From assembly GCF_900104685.1 (NCBI RefSeq), contig NZ_LT629755.1, forward strand, positions 1,178,001 to 1,242,000: DNA of 64,000 nucleotides, in the 5' to 3' direction. Within the stretch, counting starts at the first letter, position 1, and the number at the start of each line of letters is the position of its first letter. Under the pieces are notes generated by a model that saw only the letters and a list, made by a program, of their open reading frames with translations, did no database searches and had not been told where the DNA came from. The position numbers and the translations under genes were made by a program. Origin of the DNA: Agromyces flavus. GTDB lineage: Bacteria > Actinomycetota > Actinomycetes > Actinomycetales > Microbacteriaceae. Below are positions 53,186 through 61,904 of the stretch, piece after piece.

Positions 53186-54816
53186 GCGCGGCTCCGCCAC
53201 GGCCCGATGACGCGGCGTCCGTGCGCGCCCGCGTCCCCTCCCGCACCCTGCTGCCGCTTCCGCTCTGGGCGGCGTTGCTCGTCTCGGCGCTCGGCGGGTT
53301 CGTCTACGACCTCGGCTTCCCGGGCGCGAGCGTCTGGCCGCTCGCGTTCGTCGGAATCGCCATGGCGCTCGTGAGCCTGATCGGCCGATCCTCCTGGGCC
53401 GCCTTCCACGTCGGCCTGGTGTTCGGTCTCGCGTTCTACCTCACGCACGTGTCGTGGACGTCGTTGTACCTCGGTCCGATCCCGTGGCTCGCGCTGTCGA
53501 TCCTCGAGTCGCTCTTCGTCGCTGGGGGCGCCGTGCTGATCGCGCTCGCATACCGCTGGATGCCGCGCGCGACCCGTTCCCGTTGGTCGCAGCTCGTGCT
53601 GCTGCCGCTCCTGGTGGCGGGGCTGTGGGTGCTGCGCGAGACCGCGTCGGGCACGCTGCCGTACACCGGCTTCCCGTGGGGCCGGGCCGCGCTGAGCCAG
53701 TCCGAGAGCCCGTTCGCCGATGTGGTGTCGTGGGTCGGCTTCTCGGGTCTGAGCTTCGTCATGGTGGCGATCGTCGCGGGCGTCATCGAGTGGGTGCGCA
53801 TCCGCGGATGGCGCGACCTGCGCACCGGCATCCCGGTCGCGGCGCTCCTCGTCGTGGCGATCGTGGTTCCGTCCTGGCAGACGAGCCCGACCGGCAAGCT
53901 GCGCGTGGCGAGCGTGCAGGGGAACGGCCCATCCGGGTACTTCGATGAACGATCCCAGGGCGACGTGCTCGCGGCGCAGCTCGATGCGACCGAGCCGATC
54001 CTCGACGAACCGGGTGTCGATGTGCTGCTGTGGCCCGAGGGCGGATCCGACATCGACCCGACACGGAGCGCCGACGCCGCTCGCGTCTTCGACGACCTGA
54101 GCGAACGGCTCGACGCCCCCGTGATCCTCAACACCGTCACGATCGACGAGGAGGCCGACGAGGAGCGGTTCTACAACACCTCGCTGCTGTGGAAGGCGGG
54201 GGAGGGCGCGGTGGACCGGTACTCGAAGCGCTACCCGGTTCCGTTCGGCGAGTACATCCCAGACCGGTGGTTCTACGAGGCGATCGTCCCCGAGCTCACC
54301 GGCCTCGTCCAGCGCGGCTACTCGCCCGGGACCGAACCGCCGGTCTTCGATCTCGACGGCACCGTGGCCGGACTCGCCATCTGCTTCGACGTGATCTACG
54401 ACGGCGTGATCTGGGAGGGTGCCCGCGACGGCGCAGAGGTCTACCTGCTGCAGACCAACAACGCGGACTTCCGCGGCACGGATGAGAACCAGCAGCAGCT
54501 CGCGATCGCGCGGCTCCGCGCGATCGAGACGGGGCGCTCGGTGGTCAACATCTCGACCGTCGGCACGAGCCAGGTCATCGACCCGTCCGGTCGCACCATC
54601 GATTCGCTTCCGGCGTACGAGGCTGGCGCCATGGTCACCGATGTCGAGCTGCGAACGGGCATCACGCCCTCGGTCGCGCTCGGCGGCGTCATCCCGACCC
54701 TCATCGGGTTCGGCGCCCTCGCCGGACTCGTCGCGGCCGGGGTTCGCGGAGGGATGCGGAACGCCCCGCGTCGGAGCGGGTCCGAGCGGGGCGTCGACGG
54801 GGGAACGGCGACCTAG
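53182..54816 (+). CDS. lnt: Apolipoprotein N-acyltransferase
   Basis: Membrane enzyme that N-acylates lipoproteins; 544 residues. About six helices lie in the first 240 residues, followed by a nitrilase-like periplasmic domain. The catalytic triad is Glu in WPEGGSD (about 286), Lys in SKRYPVPFGEYIP (about 348) and Cys in AICFDVIYD (about 402). A C-terminal helix (about 500-525) anchors the end. GTG 53182 overlaps the helY stop (GTGA). Actinobacterial N-acylation of lipoproteins is established, so the role is plausible. The last 19 codons encode the arms of a hairpin that terminates rbpA. Confidence 0.92.
   Translation: MSAAPPRPDDAASVRARVPSRTLLPLPLWAALLVSALGGFVYDLGFPGASVWPLAFVGIAMALVSLIGRSSWAAFHVGLVFGLAFYLTHVSWTSLYLGPIPWLALSILESLFVAGGAVLIALAYRWMPRATRSRWSQLVLLPLLVAGLWVLRETASGTLPYTGFPWGRAALSQSESPFADVVSWVGFSGLSFVMVAIVAGVIEWVRIRGWRDLRTGIPVAALLVVAIVVPSWQTSPTGKLRVASVQGNGPSGYFDERSQGDVLAAQLDATEPILDEPGVDVLLWPEGGSDIDPTRSADAARVFDDLSERLDAPVILNTVTIDEEADEERFYNTSLLWKAGEGAVDRYSKRYPVPFGEYIPDRWFYEAIVPELTGLVQRGYSPGTEPPVFDLDGTVAGLAICFDVIYDGVIWEGARDGAEVYLLQTNNADFRGTDENQQQLAIARLRAIETGRSVVNISTVGTSQVIDPSGRTIDSLPAYEAGAMVTDVELRTGITPSVALGGVIPTLIGFGALAGLVAAGVRGGMRNAPRRSGSERGVDGGTAT
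54761..54794 (-). terminator. Hairpin in the lnt 3' end, terminator for rbpA
   Basis: A 14-bp stem with one bulged G (54761-54775 with 54781-54794) and loop GCGGG lies 19 nt beyond the rbpA stop on the minus strand, but inside the lnt coding sequence. A dual use of coding sequence as a terminator is likely. Confidence 0.65.
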
Positions 54817-55178
54817 GCGCCGATCTTCTGCTGGCCGCGACGGGCCCGCAGGTAGTTCAGTCGCTCCTGGAGGATCTCCTCGAGCTCGGCGCGGGTGCGG
54901 CGCTCGAGCAGCATGTCCCAGTGCGTGCGAGCGACCTTCTCGCCCGAGCGATCGATCTCGACGGGCTTGGAGTCGACGAGCAGCACGGCGGAGTTGCCGC
55001 AGTGGCGGCACTCCCACGTCTCGGGGATCTCGGCCTCGGTCGAGAACACCATGGTCGTGTCGCGACCGCACGTCTCGCACTGGTATGTGTACTCGGCACG
55101 GTCGGCGAAGACGACGCCGTCCTCGCTCTGCAGGCTCTGCGCGCCGATTCGCATGCCCCGAAGGCTCCGGTCCGCCAT
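54813..55178 (-). CDS. rbpA: RNA polymerase-binding protein RbpA
   Basis: 121-residue actinobacterial transcription factor that binds the sigma subunit and stabilises the open complex. The N-terminal tail MADRSLRGMRIGAQSL is highly conserved, followed by the RbpA core domain with CETCG and CRHCG Cys pairs (about 34-38 and 56-60). A basic linker and C-terminal sigma-interaction domain (about 80-121; THWDMLLERRTRAELEEIL) follow. ATG 55178 has a GAGAGGAG ribosome site. Its TAG stop overlaps that of convergent lnt by the CTAG palindrome. Upstream sequence fits a SigR-type promoter. Confidence 0.97.
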   Translation of the reverse strand: MADRSLRGMRIGAQSLQSEDGVVFADRAEYTYQCETCGRDTTMVFSTEAEIPETWECRHCGNSAVLLVDSKPVEIDRSGEKVARTHWDMLLERRTRAELEEILQERLNYLRARRGQQKIGA

Positions 55179-55210
55179 GGCGTACTCCTCTCGATCGTTC
55201 ATCAGGTATA

Positions 55211-55237
55211 AACGATCAAGCTGGGCATCTTCTTTCC
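55211..55237 (-). promoter_or_regulatory. SigR/SigH-type promoter candidate for rbpA
   Basis: On the minus strand GGAAA (55237-55233), 19 nt, GTT (55213-55211) resembles the SigR/SigH consensus GGAAT-N18/19-GTT. In Streptomyces coelicolor rbpA is a known SigR target. The last base of the -35 differs (A for T). Confidence 0.5.
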
Positions 55238-55264
55238 GCGGCCTGATGTTTTGCCGGGGAACTC

Positions 55265-56017
55265 TCAGTTTTCCGAGATGATCCGCAGGGCCACGTCGGC
55301 TCGGTCGGTGACGAGGCCGTCGACGCCGAGGGCGAGCAGGCGCCGCATGTCCGCCTCGTCGTTGACGGTCCACACGTGGACCTCGACGCCGGCCGCGTGC
55401 GCCGCGGCGAGCAGTGCGGGGGAGAGCACCGCGATCCGCCCCAGCCGCTCGGGGATCTGCAACGCGCCGAGCCCCGCCGTCGCGCGTCGCATGAGCGCCG
55501 CATTGCGGGTGACGGAGGCCGCGCGCGCCCGGAGCACGGTCGCCTGACCGGCCGACGTGGCGGCCCGGGGGAGTGCGGCGACGAGGCGTCGACGGCGGGC
55601 GTCCGAGAACGACGTGAGCAGGACGCGGTCGGCGGCGTCCGCACGGCGGATCGCCTCGATCACGGCGGGCACCGCGGCATCCGTCTTGACGTCGATGTTC
55701 AGGCGCGCCTCGGGAAACGCGTGGAGCAGTTCGTCGAGCGTGCCGAACGCGTGGCCGCCGCCGAGGTCGACGCGTCGGAGCTCATCGACCGTGAGCCTCG
55801 AGACCTGTTCGGGCCGCGAGGCCACGCGCTTCAGGGTCGGATCGTGTGCGAGCACGGCGGCCCCGTCGGCGCTGACGTGCACGTCGGTCTCGAGGTAGGT
55901 CGCGCCCGCGCGAACCGCCCGTTCGAACGCGGCGAGCGTGTTCTCGGGCACGTCGATCGCCAGCCCGCGGTGTGCGAGCACCCGCGGCCGGGGCGGCTCG
56001 AACCAGTGCGAGGTCAC
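55265..56017 (-). CDS. Glycerophosphodiester phosphodiesterase
   Basis: GDPD-type TIM-barrel enzyme of 250 residues that releases glycerol-3-phosphate from glycerophosphodiesters. Signatures: AHRGLAIDVPENTLAAF (His/Arg, Glu metal site), LETDVHVSADG (Glu/Asp) and AHDPTL (catalytic His). No signal peptide, so cytoplasmic. The GTG at 56017 follows the SPFH stop by 13 nt; NfeD-SPFH-GDPD form a minus-strand operon of membrane-related functions. Confidence 0.9.
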   Translation of the reverse strand: MTSHWFEPPRPRVLAHRGLAIDVPENTLAAFERAVRAGATYLETDVHVSADGAAVLAHDPTLKRVASRPEQVSRLTVDELRRVDLGGGHAFGTLDELLHAFPEARLNIDVKTDAAVPAVIEAIRRADAADRVLLTSFSDARRRRLVAALPRAATSAGQATVLRARAASVTRNAALMRRATAGLGALQIPERLGRIAVLSPALLAAAHAAGVEVHVWTVNDEADMRRLLALGVDGLVTDRADVALRIISEN

Positions 56018-56030
56018 CGGCGGGTCGGGG

Positions 56031-56972
56031 TCAGGCGAGCCCGCCGGGTCGTGGGACGCCGCCCGATTCGGTTCCGCCGATGGCGTCGCCGTTCGGCGTG
56101 AAGGCGCGGCCGATGCCCTTGAGCGCCTCGGTGAGCTCGCTCGGGATGATCCAGAGCTTGTTCGACGCGCCCTCGGCGAGCTGCGGCAGCATCTGCAGGT
56201 ACTGGTATCCGAGCAGCTTGGGATCGGCGTCGCCCTTGTGGATGGCGTCGAAGACCGTGAGGATCGCCTCGGCCTCGCCCTGCGCGCGCAGCACCGCGGC
56301 CTTCGCGTCGCCCTCGGCCTTCAGGATCGCCGCCTGCCGCTCGCCCTCGGCGGTGAGGATCGCGGACTGCTTCGTTCCCTCGGCGGTGAGGATCAGCGCA
56401 CGGCGGTCGCGTTCTGCGCGCATCTGCTTCTCCATCGAGTCCTGGATGGAGAGGGGCGGGTCGATGGCCTTGAGCTCGACGCGCGACACGCGGATGCCCC
56501 ACTTGCCGGTCGCCTCGTCGAGCACCACGCGCAACTGGCCGTTGATGTTGTCGCGAGAGGTCAGGGCCTCCTCGAGGTTGAGTCCGCCGACCACGTTGCG
56601 CAGGGTCGTGGTCGTCAGCTGCTCGACGGCGCCGAGGTAGTTCGCGATCTCGTACGTCGCGGCCCGGGCATCCGTGACCTGGAAGTAGACGACCGTGTCG
56701 ATCGACACGACGAGATTGTCTTCGGTGATGACCGGCTGAGGCGGGAAGGACACGACCTGCTCGCGCATGTCGACGAGCGGCCGGAGGCGGTCGATGAACG
56801 GCACGAGGATGTTGAGACCGGGCGTGAGCGTCTTGTGGTAGCGGCCGAGGCGCTCGACCACGCCGGCGTAGGCCTGCGGGATGATCCGGATCGACCTCGC
56901 GATGACGACGATCACGAAGATCGTGATCGCCGCGACGGCGATCACGGTGATGATGGGTCCGACGTCGTTCAC
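56031..56972 (-). CDS. SPFH/Band 7 domain protein (flotillin/stomatin-like)
   Basis: 313-residue membrane scaffold. An N-terminal transmembrane segment (about 5-28) precedes the SPFH domain (about 30-190; IPQAYAGVVERLGRYHKTLTPGLN) and a coiled-coil region with repeated ILTAEG/ILKAEG-type heptads (about 215-250). The family organises membrane microdomains and protease activity. GTG 56972 overlaps the NfeD stop (GTGA); the NfeD-SPFH pairing is widely conserved. Confidence 0.9.
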   Translation of the reverse strand: MNDVGPIITVIAVAAITIFVIVVIARSIRIIPQAYAGVVERLGRYHKTLTPGLNILVPFIDRLRPLVDMREQVVSFPPQPVITEDNLVVSIDTVVYFQVTDARAATYEIANYLGAVEQLTTTTLRNVVGGLNLEEALTSRDNINGQLRVVLDEATGKWGIRVSRVELKAIDPPLSIQDSMEKQMRAERDRRALILTAEGTKQSAILTAEGERQAAILKAEGDAKAAVLRAQGEAEAILTVFDAIHKGDADPKLLGYQYLQMLPQLAEGASNKLWIIPSELTEALKGIGRAFTPNGDAIGGTESGGVPRPGGLA

Positions 56973-57442
56973 GCCTCTGAGCTCCTCTCCACCGGGACGA
57001 CGACCGCCGTCGCCCCGTCGATGCCGGTTACGAGCACGCGCTCGCCCACCGCGACATCCGCCTGCTCGGTGATCGGGGACAGCCTCGCCGTCCACACGTC
57101 GCCGTTCTGCAGCTTGACCTGTCCACCCGAGGCGGTCACCGTCCGGAGCACCGCGCCGTCGGCGCCGATGAGCGCGTCGATGTTGCTCCGTGCCGGATCG
57201 CCCCCGCGACGGAGCCGGCGCAGCAGCGGCGGCCGCAGCACGAGGATGAGCGCGACGGCGACGACGGCCGCGATGAGGAACTGCGCCCACCACGGGATGC
57301 CCAGCAGGCCCGAGAGCAGCCCGGCCACGCTGCCCAGCGCGAGCATGAGGAACGTCATCTCGAGGGTGAACACCTCGATGGTCGCGAACACCAGGATCAG
57401 TACGACCCAGGCGATCCACGCGTACTGCGTCAGCACATCCAA
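56969..57442 (-). CDS. NfeD-like membrane protein
   Basis: 157-residue short-form NfeD: three to four transmembrane helices (about 6-24, 31-49, 53-73) and a C-terminal OB-fold domain (about 90-155; GADGAVLRTVTASGGQVKLQNGDVWTARL). The NfeD OB domain is thought to pair with SPFH proteins, as here in the next gene. I chose the TTG at 57442, with AAGGAG 6 nt upstream; a GTG at 57436 is the alternative. Confidence 0.85.
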   Translation of the reverse strand: MDVLTQYAWIAWVVLILVFATIEVFTLEMTFLMLALGSVAGLLSGLLGIPWWAQFLIAAVVAVALILVLRPPLLRRLRRGGDPARSNIDALIGADGAVLRTVTASGGQVKLQNGDVWTARLSPITEQADVAVGERVLVTGIDGATAVVVPVERSSEA

Positions 57443-57567
57443 TTCGACTCCTTCGGGGCCTGTCACGAACCTATCAGCGGCAGGCCCGCCGGCGGGGGAG
57501 TTGGTAGTCTCGGTGCGGCGCGCGGGAGCGCGCCCCCGCGACATCCGCACCACATGAGGAGCCCATC

Positions 57568-58332
57568 GTGACCAACCCGCTCGCACCCGGATCGCTCGAC
57601 GGTCGCGTCGCCCTCGTCACGGGGTCCTCCCGCGGCATCGGCGCCGACACCGCCCGCTACCTCGCCGAGGCCGGGGCGGCGGTCGTGATCAACTACCGCA
57701 GCAAGGCGCCGCGTGCCGAGAAGATCGCCGGCGAGATCACCGCCGCAGGCGGCCGCGCGATCGCCGTGGGCGCCGACCTGACCGACGCCGCTTCGGTGCA
57801 GGCCATGTTCGAGCGGGCCGTCGCCGAGCTCGGGCCGATCGACGTGCTCGTGCTCAACGCGTCCGGCGGCATGGAGACCGGCATGGGCGAGGACTACGCC
57901 ATGCGCCTCAACCGCGACGCCCAGGTCAACGTCGTCGACAACGCGCTGCCGCACCTCGCGGATGGCGCCCGTATCGTCTTCGTGACCAGCCACCAGGCGC
58001 ACTTCATCCGCACCACTCCCACCATGACCGAGTACGAGCCGGTCGCACTCTCCAAGCGCGCCGGCGAGGACGCCCTGCGCGCGAAACTGACGGAGTTCGA
58101 CGCGAAGGGCGTCGAGTTCGTCGTCGTCTCGGGCGACATGATCGAGGGAACGATCACCGCCACGCTGCTCGAACGTGCGAACCCCGGCGCGATCGCCGCG
58201 CGCAAGGAGGACGCCGGTCGCCTGTACAACGTGGCGGAGTTCGCCGCCGAGGTGGCGTCGGCCGCCGTCGAGCCGATCCCCGCCGACCACACGCGCTACG
58301 TCGGCGACACGTCGGGATTCACGCCCGAGTAG
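57568..58332 (+). CDS. SDR family oxidoreductase with atypical active site
   Basis: 254-residue Rossmann-fold SDR. The cofactor motif TGSSRGIG (about 18-25) and NASGG in place of NNAG (about 95-99) are visible. The usual catalytic YxxxK is not found: TEYEPVALSKRAGE has Tyr and Lys seven positions apart, and the Ser region reads VTSHQAHF. It may be a non-canonical or inactive SDR. Substrate unknown. GTG 57568 has a GAGGA ribosome site. It ends at a strong terminator and stands alone. Confidence 0.82.
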   Translation: MTNPLAPGSLDGRVALVTGSSRGIGADTARYLAEAGAAVVINYRSKAPRAEKIAGEITAAGGRAIAVGADLTDAASVQAMFERAVAELGPIDVLVLNASGGMETGMGEDYAMRLNRDAQVNVVDNALPHLADGARIVFVTSHQAHFIRTTPTMTEYEPVALSKRAGEDALRAKLTEFDAKGVEFVVVSGDMIEGTITATLLERANPGAIAARKEDAGRLYNVAEFAAEVASAAVEPIPADHTRYVGDTSGFTPE

Positions 58333-58348
58333 TCGCAGCGAGGCGCAT

Positions 58349-58389
58349 GCGAACGGGGCCGGTCGGAATCATCCGCCGGCCCCGTTCGC
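58349..58389. terminator. Bidirectional terminator between SDR and HdeD genes
   Basis: A perfect 14-bp stem (58349-58362 with 58376-58389) with a 13-nt loop lies between the convergent genes. Confidence 0.78.
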
Positions 58390-58402
58390 GTAGGAGGACG
58401 GC

Positions 58403-59011
58403 TCAGCTCGACAGCTGCATGCCGCGTCCGAACGTGAACGCGCGAACGATCTGGACGATGCCCAGGACGATGAGTGCGATGCCGAGGACCCAGAACAGGA
58501 TCACGACACCCCACACCGGCGAGAACAGCAGCACGATGCCGGCGATGATGCTCAGGATGCCGAAGAAGATGCTCCAGCCCCTCGACGACGAGCTGCCGGA
58601 CTGGGCGAGCGCGACGGCACCCTCGATGATCCAGAGGATGCCGATGAGCACGCCGAGGAAGATGCCGATCACCACGGCGCTGTCGCTCGGGCTGCTCAGC
58701 ATCAGCACGCCGCCGATCACGAACAGCACGCCGAGGATGATGTCGAGCGCCCTGGCGCCGCCCGAGATGCCCCTCGAGAAGATGCCGAGGCCGACGTAGG
58801 CGAGCCCGGCGATCACGAAGTAGATGCCGAGCAGCACGGTGAGGAAGATGGCCGCGTTCTTCGGCCAGAACGTGATGAAGATGCCCGCGAGGAGGGCGAG
58901 CACGCCCGTCACGCCGAGCGCGACGCGGATCGTGTTGACCGCCGACTTGGTCAGCTCGGCGGAATCGAACGAGAACGCGGCGAAGGTACTGCTGGACTGC
59001 GGGGTGGACAT
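58403..59011 (-). CDS. HdeD family (DUF308) acid-resistance-like membrane protein
   Basis: 202-residue membrane protein with six hydrophobic helices in three repeated hairpins, the DUF308/HdeD layout. Glycine-rich helix segments such as GVTGVLALLAGIFITFWP and GILSIIAGIVLLFSP repeat. HdeD is linked to acid resistance in E. coli; the role in Actinobacteria is not known. ATG 59011 has a GGAAGGAG ribosome site. The 239 bp before recQ hold no other gene. Confidence 0.85.
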   Translation of the reverse strand: MSTPQSSSTFAAFSFDSAELTKSAVNTIRVALGVTGVLALLAGIFITFWPKNAAIFLTVLLGIYFVIAGLAYVGLGIFSRGISGGARALDIILGVLFVIGGVLMLSSPSDSAVVIGIFLGVLIGILWIIEGAVALAQSGSSSSRGWSIFFGILSIIAGIVLLFSPVWGVVILFWVLGIALIVLGIVQIVRAFTFGRGMQLSS

Positions 59012-59250
59012 CCGACGACTCCTTCCGGCGCGCGCTCCGCGCGCTCGCGATCAGGGTATTGCCCTCGGGGCGGAAGCGCGGGGAGCCTTTCGTCCCGCGG
59101 AGGGCGTGTCGCGTGACGTCGCCCCTCATCGCGCGCAGGCGGGGGGTCGCAGGACTCGCCGCGCGCTCCACGTCAAGCCCACGGGCGGCGACGGCCGGAT
59201 CCTCCGATCGTGCGCCAGACTGGGACGTCCGATTCGAGCAGGGGAGTCGC

Positions 59251-60879
59251 GTGACCGGACTGAGGCAGAGGATGCAGGAGATCGCGCGCGAGCGCTTCGG
59301 ATGGACCGCGCTCAAGCCCGGGCAGGCCGAGGCGATCCAGGCGGTCGTCGCGGGACGCGATGTGCTGGTCGTGATGCCGACGGGATACGGCAAGTCCGCC
59401 GTGTACCAGGTCGCCGCGCACCTGCTGGACGGTCCCACGCTCGTGATCTCGCCGCTCATCGCGCTGCAGGCCGACCAGGTGCGCCACCTCGAGCGCGCGT
59501 CCGGCGAGGGTTCGGCCGTCGCCGTGAACTCGTCGCACACCGATCGCGCCAACGAGCGCTCATGGGAGGCCGTCGCGTCGGGCGAGGCCGAGTTCGTCTT
59601 CCTCGCCCCTGAGCAGCTCGCGAAGCCCGAGGTGGTCGATGAGCTCGCAACGCTGGGCGTCTCGCTCGTGGTGGTCGACGAGGCGCACTGCGTCTCCTCG
59701 TGGGGTCACGACTTCCGTCCCGACTACCTGAGGCTCGGCGCAGCCATCGAGGCGCTCGGTCGCCCGCGCGTGGTGGCGCTCACCGCGACCGGGTCCGCGC
59801 CCGTGCGCGAGGAGATCATCGAGCGCCTCGGCCTGCGCGACCCGCGCGTGCTCGTCGGCGGTTTCGACCGGCCGAACATCCACCTCGCCGTGGTGCGTCA
59901 CGAGGATCAGGCGGCGAAGGAGCGGGCGATCATCGAGACCGCGGTCGAGGCGGCACGACCCGCGCTCGTGTACGTCGCGACGCGCGCCGACACCGAGCGT
60001 TTCGCGGAGCGGTTCGGCGAGGAGGGGCTGCGCGCCGCCTTCTACCACGGCGGGATGCCCGCCCGAGCGCGCCGGCAGGTCCACGAGGCCTTCCTCGCCG
60101 ACGAGATCGAGCTCGTGGTCGCGACGAGCGCCTTCGGGATGGGCGTCGACAAGCCGAACGTGCGCACGATCGTGCACGGCGACGTGACCGAGTCGATCGA
60201 CGCGTACTACCAGGAGGTCGGGCGAGGCGGCCGGGACGGCGAGGCGACGGCGGCGACCCTGCACTACCGGCCCGAGGATCTCGGCCTTCGCGCGTTCTTC
60301 GCGTCGGGCCGGCCGCGCGAGGATCGCGTCCGGGCGGTCGCCGCGGCCCTCTCGGCCGGCGATGCGCCGCGCTCGGGCCGTGACGTCGCCGAGGCACTCG
60401 CCCTCCCGACGCGGGCGGTCACCGCCATCCTGAACATGCTGGTCGAGGCGGATGCCGCGACCGCGGTCGAGGGCGGCGTCCTCGTGCTGGGCGAGCTGCC
60501 CGGCGACACGGCGCTGGCCCTCGTCGACGAGGTCGTCGAGCGACGCCGCCGCATCGACGAGTCGCGGCTCGCGATGATCCGCGGCTATGCCGAGACCACC
60601 CGTTGCCGGCGTGCCTACCTTCTCGAGTACTTCGGCGACGCGGTCACTGCGCCGTGCGGCAACTGCGACACCTGCGACCGCGGCTCGGCGTACGAGTCCG
60701 ACGAGGGTGGCGCCGAGGGGGAGTATCGGCTCGACCAGGCCGTCCGCCACCGCGAATGGGGCGACGGCCGGGTCATGAGCATCGAGCCCGACCGCATCAC
60801 CGTGTTCTTCGACGAGGAGGGCTACCGGGTGCTGTCGCTCGCCGCCGTGCGCGAGGGCGGACTGCTGACTGCGTCCTGA
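59251..60879 (+). CDS. RecQ-family ATP-dependent DNA helicase
   Basis: 542-residue 3'-5' helicase in recombination and fork repair. Walker A MPTGYGKSA (about 43-51), DEAHCVSSWGHDFRPDY (about 142-158), ALTATGSAP, SAFGMGVDKPNVR and the motif VI-like QEVGRGGRDG are present. A RecQ zinc-binding region follows with CRRAYLLEYFGD and CGNCDTCDRG. The usual HRDC domain is missing; a short C-terminal segment (REWGDGRVMSIEPDRITVFFDEEGY) replaces it. GTG 59251 has a GGGGAG ribosome site. The 3' end overlaps the convergent acyltransferase by 58 bp. Confidence 0.9.
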   Translation: MTGLRQRMQEIARERFGWTALKPGQAEAIQAVVAGRDVLVVMPTGYGKSAVYQVAAHLLDGPTLVISPLIALQADQVRHLERASGEGSAVAVNSSHTDRANERSWEAVASGEAEFVFLAPEQLAKPEVVDELATLGVSLVVVDEAHCVSSWGHDFRPDYLRLGAAIEALGRPRVVALTATGSAPVREEIIERLGLRDPRVLVGGFDRPNIHLAVVRHEDQAAKERAIIETAVEAARPALVYVATRADTERFAERFGEEGLRAAFYHGGMPARARRQVHEAFLADEIELVVATSAFGMGVDKPNVRTIVHGDVTESIDAYYQEVGRGGRDGEATAATLHYRPEDLGLRAFFASGRPREDRVRAVAAALSAGDAPRSGRDVAEALALPTRAVTAILNMLVEADAATAVEGGVLVLGELPGDTALALVDEVVERRRRIDESRLAMIRGYAETTRCRRAYLLEYFGDAVTAPCGNCDTCDRGSAYESDEGGAEGEYRLDQAVRHREWGDGRVMSIEPDRITVFFDEEGYRVLSLAAVREGGLLTAS

Positions 60880-61904
60880 CCGTCGGGTCGGTGCCGCTCG
60901 ATCCAGTCGTCGATGCGCTCCCATTCGCGCATGAGCCAGTCGGTGCGCGCCTCATGGTCCGCGGGGATCGACGCGCGCGGCACGTTCCAGAAGCGCATCA
61001 CGATGACCTTGTCGGTGGGCAGCTCGCGCCACACGTCGACGACCGTGCGGATGCGATCCAGCCCGGTGTGAGCGACGAAGAACACGTCGGCGTCGATCGC
61101 GGCGTCGATCGCGGCGAAGAAGCCCGCGGGTCGCGGTGCCATGACGTTCTGCAGGCGCGCGGCACGGTCGGCGGCTGCGGACAGGCCGGCCGCACGGAGC
61201 CTGTCGATGGCGCGCCGGCGGCGCCGCTCGGTGAAGTTGCCGCCCTCGGGGAAGATCACGAGGGCGTCGCGCGGCCCCATGTCGCTCGCGAGGTCGCGGA
61301 TGCGGTCGGGAAGATCGCGATCGCGCGGTCGCCGGCGCCCGGGGGCCGGCGGCGGCGCGATGAACCGGTTCGGCAGCCGATTGAGCACCACGTCGATCGC
61401 CGGATCCCACTGCAGCGTATCCTTGAGCACGATCCGCGGTGAGCGTTCGAACCAGTGGAACACCGCGTGGATGAGGACGAACGAGTCGCCCGGTCCGGCG
61501 TGGCGACTCGCGATGATCCGAGGTCGATCGTCGTCGTGGAAGCCTTCGGGGACGCGCACGTCGATGTCGAGCCGGAGCACCCAGTACGCGTTCCAGAAGA
61601 GGAACTCGAGCATCCTCGCCACCAGTCGGTAGTGCAGGTGGCGGAAGCGCGGCGTGTGGATGCGCCATCCGAATCCCGATGCGATCCACAGCGCGAACAA
61701 CGCGACGAGGGCCGCAGCATCCCACAGCAGGTAGAGGTACCCCATCCAGAGCAGCCTCGGCGTCCTCAGCCGCGGTTCGATGAAGATCGACAGCGCGATT
61801 GCGATCACGAGCCATGCCGGCAGCAGCGCGGTCGCGGCGAGTGCCGCGGCGACGACGAGCGGCGCCAGGATGAGCCGACGCACCCACACCGGCGGGACGC
61901 GCAT
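60822..61904 (-). CDS. 1-acyl-sn-glycerol-3-phosphate acyltransferase (PlsC-like)
   Basis: 360-residue membrane acyltransferase. Several hydrophobic segments lie in the first 90 residues. The PlsC motifs SRHAGPGDS (H-x4-D, about 134-142) and IFPEGGNFT (about 220-228) mark phospholipid acyl transfer. The ATG at 61904 overlaps the patatin TGA by 1 nt, so it follows the patatin gene in one operon, suggesting phospholipid remodelling by removal and re-addition of acyl chains. The C-terminal 19 codons overlap recQ on the opposite strand. Confidence 0.85.
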   Translation of the reverse strand: MRVPPVWVRRLILAPLVVAAALAATALLPAWLVIAIALSIFIEPRLRTPRLLWMGYLYLLWDAAALVALFALWIASGFGWRIHTPRFRHLHYRLVARMLEFLFWNAYWVLRLDIDVRVPEGFHDDDRPRIIASRHAGPGDSFVLIHAVFHWFERSPRIVLKDTLQWDPAIDVVLNRLPNRFIAPPPAPGRRRPRDRDLPDRIRDLASDMGPRDALVIFPEGGNFTERRRRRAIDRLRAAGLSAAADRAARLQNVMAPRPAGFFAAIDAAIDADVFFVAHTGLDRIRTVVDVWRELPTDKVIVMRFWNVPRASIPADHEARTDWLMREWERIDDWIERHRPDGQDAVSSPPSRTAASDSTR

